A program made the position numbers and the translations under genes. The notes beneath the pieces were generated by a model. It made no database searches, was not told the origin of the DNA, and saw only the letters and a list, made by a program, of their open reading frames with translations. A DNA stretch of 64,000 nt from a bacterium (GTDB lineage: Bacteria > Armatimonadota > UBA5829). Positions 61,459 through 64,000 of the stretch are shown one piece after another; position 1 is the stretch's first letter; each line of letters begins with the position of its first letter. The stretch covers positions 1 through 64,000 of the forward strand of contig JAJFTD010000041.1 of the NCBI GenBank assembly GCA_021373255.1, given 5' to 3'.

Positions 61459-61499
61459 CCGGAGACTTTAGGATCAACCATACCAAGGTCTCCGGTTTT
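61459..61499 (+). terminator. terminator of the UGA-containing pair
   Basis: CCGGAGAC (61459-61466) pairs with GTCTCCGG (61488-61495), loop of 21 bases, followed by TTTT. It ends the two-gene unit 13 bases after its last stop. Confidence 0.8.
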
Positions 61500-61695
61500 A
61501 CAATATTTATCGAAGCCATCGAGCTCGAAGATTCCTAACTATCAACCCATCCAACCATCAGACCATCAAACTGTCCCTTGCACTTGAAGCGAGATTGCGC
61601 TATGCTATCTGTATCATTGCAGAGCTTAAGAAATTGTGCCCATTCGCGTCAGTCACCTAAAGATTACACGAGGGCATTATTAAGATAGATCACTT

Positions 61696-62550
61696 ATGGG
61701 ACAATATCTCGGACTTTTCTTTGCAAACGGGGTGGTAATAGGGAGCATTTATGCCCTGATTGCGCTCAGTTTTAATGTAATATACTCAACCACGGGCATA
61801 ATCAACTTCGCCCAGGGTGAATTTGTGATGATAGGCGCGCTTACCACTGCGTGGCTGCATGTGGCTATGCATCTTGCAATGCCGCTTGCAATACTCGCAG
61901 GGGTATTCACCGCAGCCGTGGTGGGGCTGGCATGTTACCTCGTTGGCCTGCGACCCGCAAAGGGAGCCTCACCCGTTACCTATATCATCATCACAATCGC
62001 CATCTCAATTATCCTCAAATCACTGGCGTCATTCGTATGGGGCACCGATCCATACACACTTCCAAAACTGGTGCAGGGTGGCGTGAGGATCGGTGCGGGT
62101 GAGGTGGACAAACACTCGCTGCTGGTGATTCCCGTCGCGGGTATGTGCATGCTTCTGCTGGTGTTGTTTTTCAGATACACTCGCGTAGGGCTCAACATGC
62201 GCGCGTGTGCCGAGAATAAGGAAGGCGCCAGGCTCTGTGGTATAAGCGTGAACAACGCATCTGCGGCATCATTCGCTCTTGGAGCTGCGCTGGCTGGGGT
62301 GGGTGGAGTGATGATCACGCCTATCCTGAGCATGCAGTTCGATGCCGGAATGATGATGGGCATAAAAGGATTCTCCGGGGCAATTCTGGGTGGATTTGGC
62401 AATCCTATAGGTTGTGTTATCGGCGGGTTGATGGTCGGTGTGATCGAACAGTTCATCTGCTATTTTAGTTCTGGGTATAAGGATATACTTGCGCTGGTGA
62501 TCGTTGTTGTTCTGTTACTTTTACGGCCAAGGGGGATACTGTCAAGATGA
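61696..62550 (+). CDS. livH: branched-chain amino acid ABC transporter permease LivH
   Basis: 284 residues, about eight helices. LivH motifs: GVVIGSIYALIALSFNVIYSTTGIINFAQGEFVMIGAL (the NFAQGE segment) and the EAA-like region FALGAALAGVGGVMITPI and GGFGNPIGCVIGGLMVGVIE. It forms the membrane channel with LivM. No strong ribosome site before the ATG. The LivM gene overlaps its end by 4 bases. ATPase and binding-protein genes are not within the window. Confidence 0.93.
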   Translation: MGQYLGLFFANGVVIGSIYALIALSFNVIYSTTGIINFAQGEFVMIGALTTAWLHVAMHLAMPLAILAGVFTAAVVGLACYLVGLRPAKGASPVTYIIITIAISIILKSLASFVWGTDPYTLPKLVQGGVRIGAGEVDKHSLLVIPVAGMCMLLLVLFFRYTRVGLNMRACAENKEGARLCGISVNNASAASFALGAALAGVGGVMITPILSMQFDAGMMMGIKGFSGAILGGFGNPIGCVIGGLMVGVIEQFICYFSSGYKDILALVIVVVLLLLRPRGILSR

Positions 62551-63593
62551 TGGCGAAGTATCCTCGATCTAAGCCGCTGTGGAAGCTCTATATCGGCCCA
62601 ATGATTATGGCGCTGGCGGTTGCGGCGTTTCCTATGATCGCGAGAGGCGACTATTCGTATCTGCTCGACCTCGGCAGGCTGTGCGGGATATATGTAATTA
62701 TAGTATGCGGCCTCACGCTGCTAATGGGCTACACGGGCCAGATATCGCTGGGGCATGCAGGGTTCTACGCTTTAGGAGCTTATATCCCAGCGGTGCTCAT
62801 ATCTGCGTTCCACTGGCCGCTGTGGGCGGCTGTTATTGGTGGAATACTGGGGACCGCAGTGATATCGCTGCTGATCGGTTCGTCGATTTTGCGATTGCAG
62901 GGCAATCACCTCGCGCTTGCGACGCTGGCTGTGGGCATAATTATTGGAGAGGGTGTCTCCAAGCTCGCTATCACAGGAGGAGCAGACGGTTTATTCGGCC
63001 TGCCGCAGATAACCCTTTTCGGGCTGCTTACGCGACCTGAGGTGAGGGTGTTGGGCATCAAGATCAGCCAAGGAGTGCTGCAGCTTTACTTCATCTGGGC
63101 GGTAGTGGTGGCATGCATCGTGTGGGCGGTGCAGCTTATCGAGTCGCCCGGTGGCCGGAGTCTGAGGGCTATTCACGGTGATGAGCAGGCAGCGGAATCT
63201 TTGGGGATTAACACATTCGCATTAAAGGTAAAGGTGTTTGTGGCCTCATGCGTACTTGCGGCTATTGCGGGTGTGTTGTTCGCATTCGTTCATGCCGAGG
63301 GGAATTTGCTTCCCGAAGAGTTCGGCTTGATGATGAATGTGCAGCTTGTGATGATGGTCGTGATCGGCGGAATGGGGAGCATCTGGGGCAGCGTAGCCGG
63401 CGGGGTCATATTGACCGTGCTCCACGAGGTAATCGCATTGATCGGCAGCGCGGCGGGTGCAGCGGACACATCCCGCATAGAACACCTGATCTTCGGAGTA
63501 ATGCTGGCGTTGATCCTGATATTGTCGCCATCTGGCTTGATTCCAGGCCTAAAGCGTGCCACCACAAGGATAATTGAGTTGAGATCGAAATAG
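62547..63593 (+). CDS. livM: branched-chain amino acid ABC transporter permease LivM
   Basis: 348 residues. LivM features: LTLLMGYTGQISLGHAGFYALGAY (TGQISLGHAGF), GRSLRAIHGDEQAAESLGIN and KVFVASCVLAAIAGVLFAFVH, and VMMVVIGGMGSIWGSVAGGVIL. ATGA overlap with livH indicates translational coupling. Confidence 0.94.
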   Translation: MMAKYPRSKPLWKLYIGPMIMALAVAAFPMIARGDYSYLLDLGRLCGIYVIIVCGLTLLMGYTGQISLGHAGFYALGAYIPAVLISAFHWPLWAAVIGGILGTAVISLLIGSSILRLQGNHLALATLAVGIIIGEGVSKLAITGGADGLFGLPQITLFGLLTRPEVRVLGIKISQGVLQLYFIWAVVVACIVWAVQLIESPGGRSLRAIHGDEQAAESLGINTFALKVKVFVASCVLAAIAGVLFAFVHAEGNLLPEEFGLMMNVQLVMMVVIGGMGSIWGSVAGGVILTVLHEVIALIGSAAGAADTSRIEHLIFGVMLALILILSPSGLIPGLKRATTRIIELRSK

Positions 63594-63606
63594 GGGGAGC
63601 TGCGGA

Positions 63607-64000
63607 ATGTCTGATGGACCGTTCACGAGGGTACTTGATAGACCGTTGATAACCCCGGCTGACGTGCCGGTAAAAGCTAATGCAGTGTTTAATCCCGGCG
63701 TGGTGGAGCTGGATGGCGAGGTGCTCCTGCTGCTGCGGGTGGAGGTTAGGCGCGGCATCTCCGAAATTCGTGTGGCTCGGAGCAAGAATGGTGTGGACCG
63801 GTGGACGTTTGATGAACGTGCACTTCTGGAGCCCGATATGGAAGAATATCCCTACGAAGAATGGGGATGTGAGGACACCAGGGTTACCCAGGTGGGTCCC
63901 AGAGAATGGATCATTGCATACACGGCTTATTCGCGCTATGGTCCTGCGGTTGCGCTGGCTCGCACATCGGATTTCGTGACGGTTGAGAGGCTTGGCACCG
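63607..64000 (+). CDS. GH130-type glycoside phosphorylase/hydrolase, 5' part
   Basis: 131 codons seen; the frame is open at the right edge. GH130 marks: ANAVFNPGVVELDGEVLLLLRVE, RVARSKNGVDRWTFDE and WGCEDTRVTQVG (acidic catalytic region), then IAYTAYSRYGPAVAL. These enzymes usually cleave beta-mannosides by phosphorolysis. ATG follows GGGGAGCTGCGGA. A link to the LivH/LivM genes is not implied. Confidence 0.82.
   Translation, partial: MSDGPFTRVLDRPLITPADVPVKANAVFNPGVVELDGEVLLLLRVEVRRGISEIRVARSKNGVDRWTFDERALLEPDMEEYPYEEWGCEDTRVTQVGPREWIIAYTAYSRYGPAVALARTSDFVTVERLGT

Noticed and set aside
1-64000. CRISPR array
   Set aside because: No series of equal repeats with equal spacers was seen; the tandem ACGC tracts have 6-7 base periods without spacers.

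Overview
The window looks like a chromosomal piece of an anaerobic, fermentative bacterium. It carries three NADH-linked [FeFe]-hydrogenase gene sets, strict-anaerobe style iron-sulfur proteins, LivH/LivM transport, an rsbV-rsbW-sigB type stress operon, PilT ATPases, and secreted proteins with a C-terminal VDGH motif and an SNLK(Q/E)I motif near the N-terminus. That pattern reminds me of Armatimonadota or a neighbouring lineage, but no rRNA or other phylogenetic marker is present, so the placement is tentative. Starts are often GTG or TTG behind good Shine-Dalgarno sites. UGA is an ordinary stop codon in most genes. Both tRNAs encode their 3' CCA. Intergenic gaps are rich in short tandem and palindromic repeats.

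Layout. 1-4365: end of a TPR protein, small zinc-binding and hypothetical genes, a split LigD (phosphoesterase and polymerase as separate genes), an internally deleted amino acid permease and a LOG-family hydrolase. 4417-10150 (minus): hydrogenase set I (ferredoxin, HydB, membrane protein, HydA-like, TRIC channel, HydC). 10356-12249: zinc ribbon, lipoprotein, an inverted-repeat element and a helix-turn-helix/coiled-coil protein. 12578-29345 (plus): a consensus promoter, a long structured leader, then DRTGG, HATPase, sensory-type hydrogenase, DRTGG, PHP, HATPase, ferredoxin, HydC, HydB-GltD fusion and HydA (set II). A membrane protein, a T2SF fragment and an acyltransferase follow, then HydC-HydB-HydA (set III). 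29437-31260: a two-gene CBASS-like defence operon (CD-NTase plus SLATT effector) between two copies of the same hairpin repeat.

31321-37312: tRNA-Ala, three tandem PilT-like ATPases and a SurA-like foldase. 37392-46734: rsmI, SpoIID-like protein, pyrK-pyrD, and several membrane or secreted proteins including C39-like and papain-like proteases. 46926-56808: PIG-L deacetylase, tRNA-Ser, zinc-ribbon and coiled-coil proteins, UbiB-like kinase, rarA, DUF948/YtxH pair and the sigB-type operon. 56881-60970: alr, a FemAB-like transferase and two pilin-like secreted proteins. 61016-61499: a compact transcription unit with two small two-helix membrane proteins. Each is interrupted by one in-frame UGA in its first helix, and each UGA is followed, after exactly 20 bases, by a hairpin with a 5-base loop. 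This is the strongest candidate here for something undescribed: a pair of small membrane selenoproteins. 61696-64000: livH, livM and the start of a GH130 gene.

How the genes fit together: the hydrogenase sets would exchange electrons between NAD(P)H, ferredoxin and H2. The HydS-type protein, the DRTGG, PHP and HATPase genes look like a redox or H2 sensing and signalling module for that pathway. CBASS is a phage-defence cassette that may have arrived through its flanking repeats.
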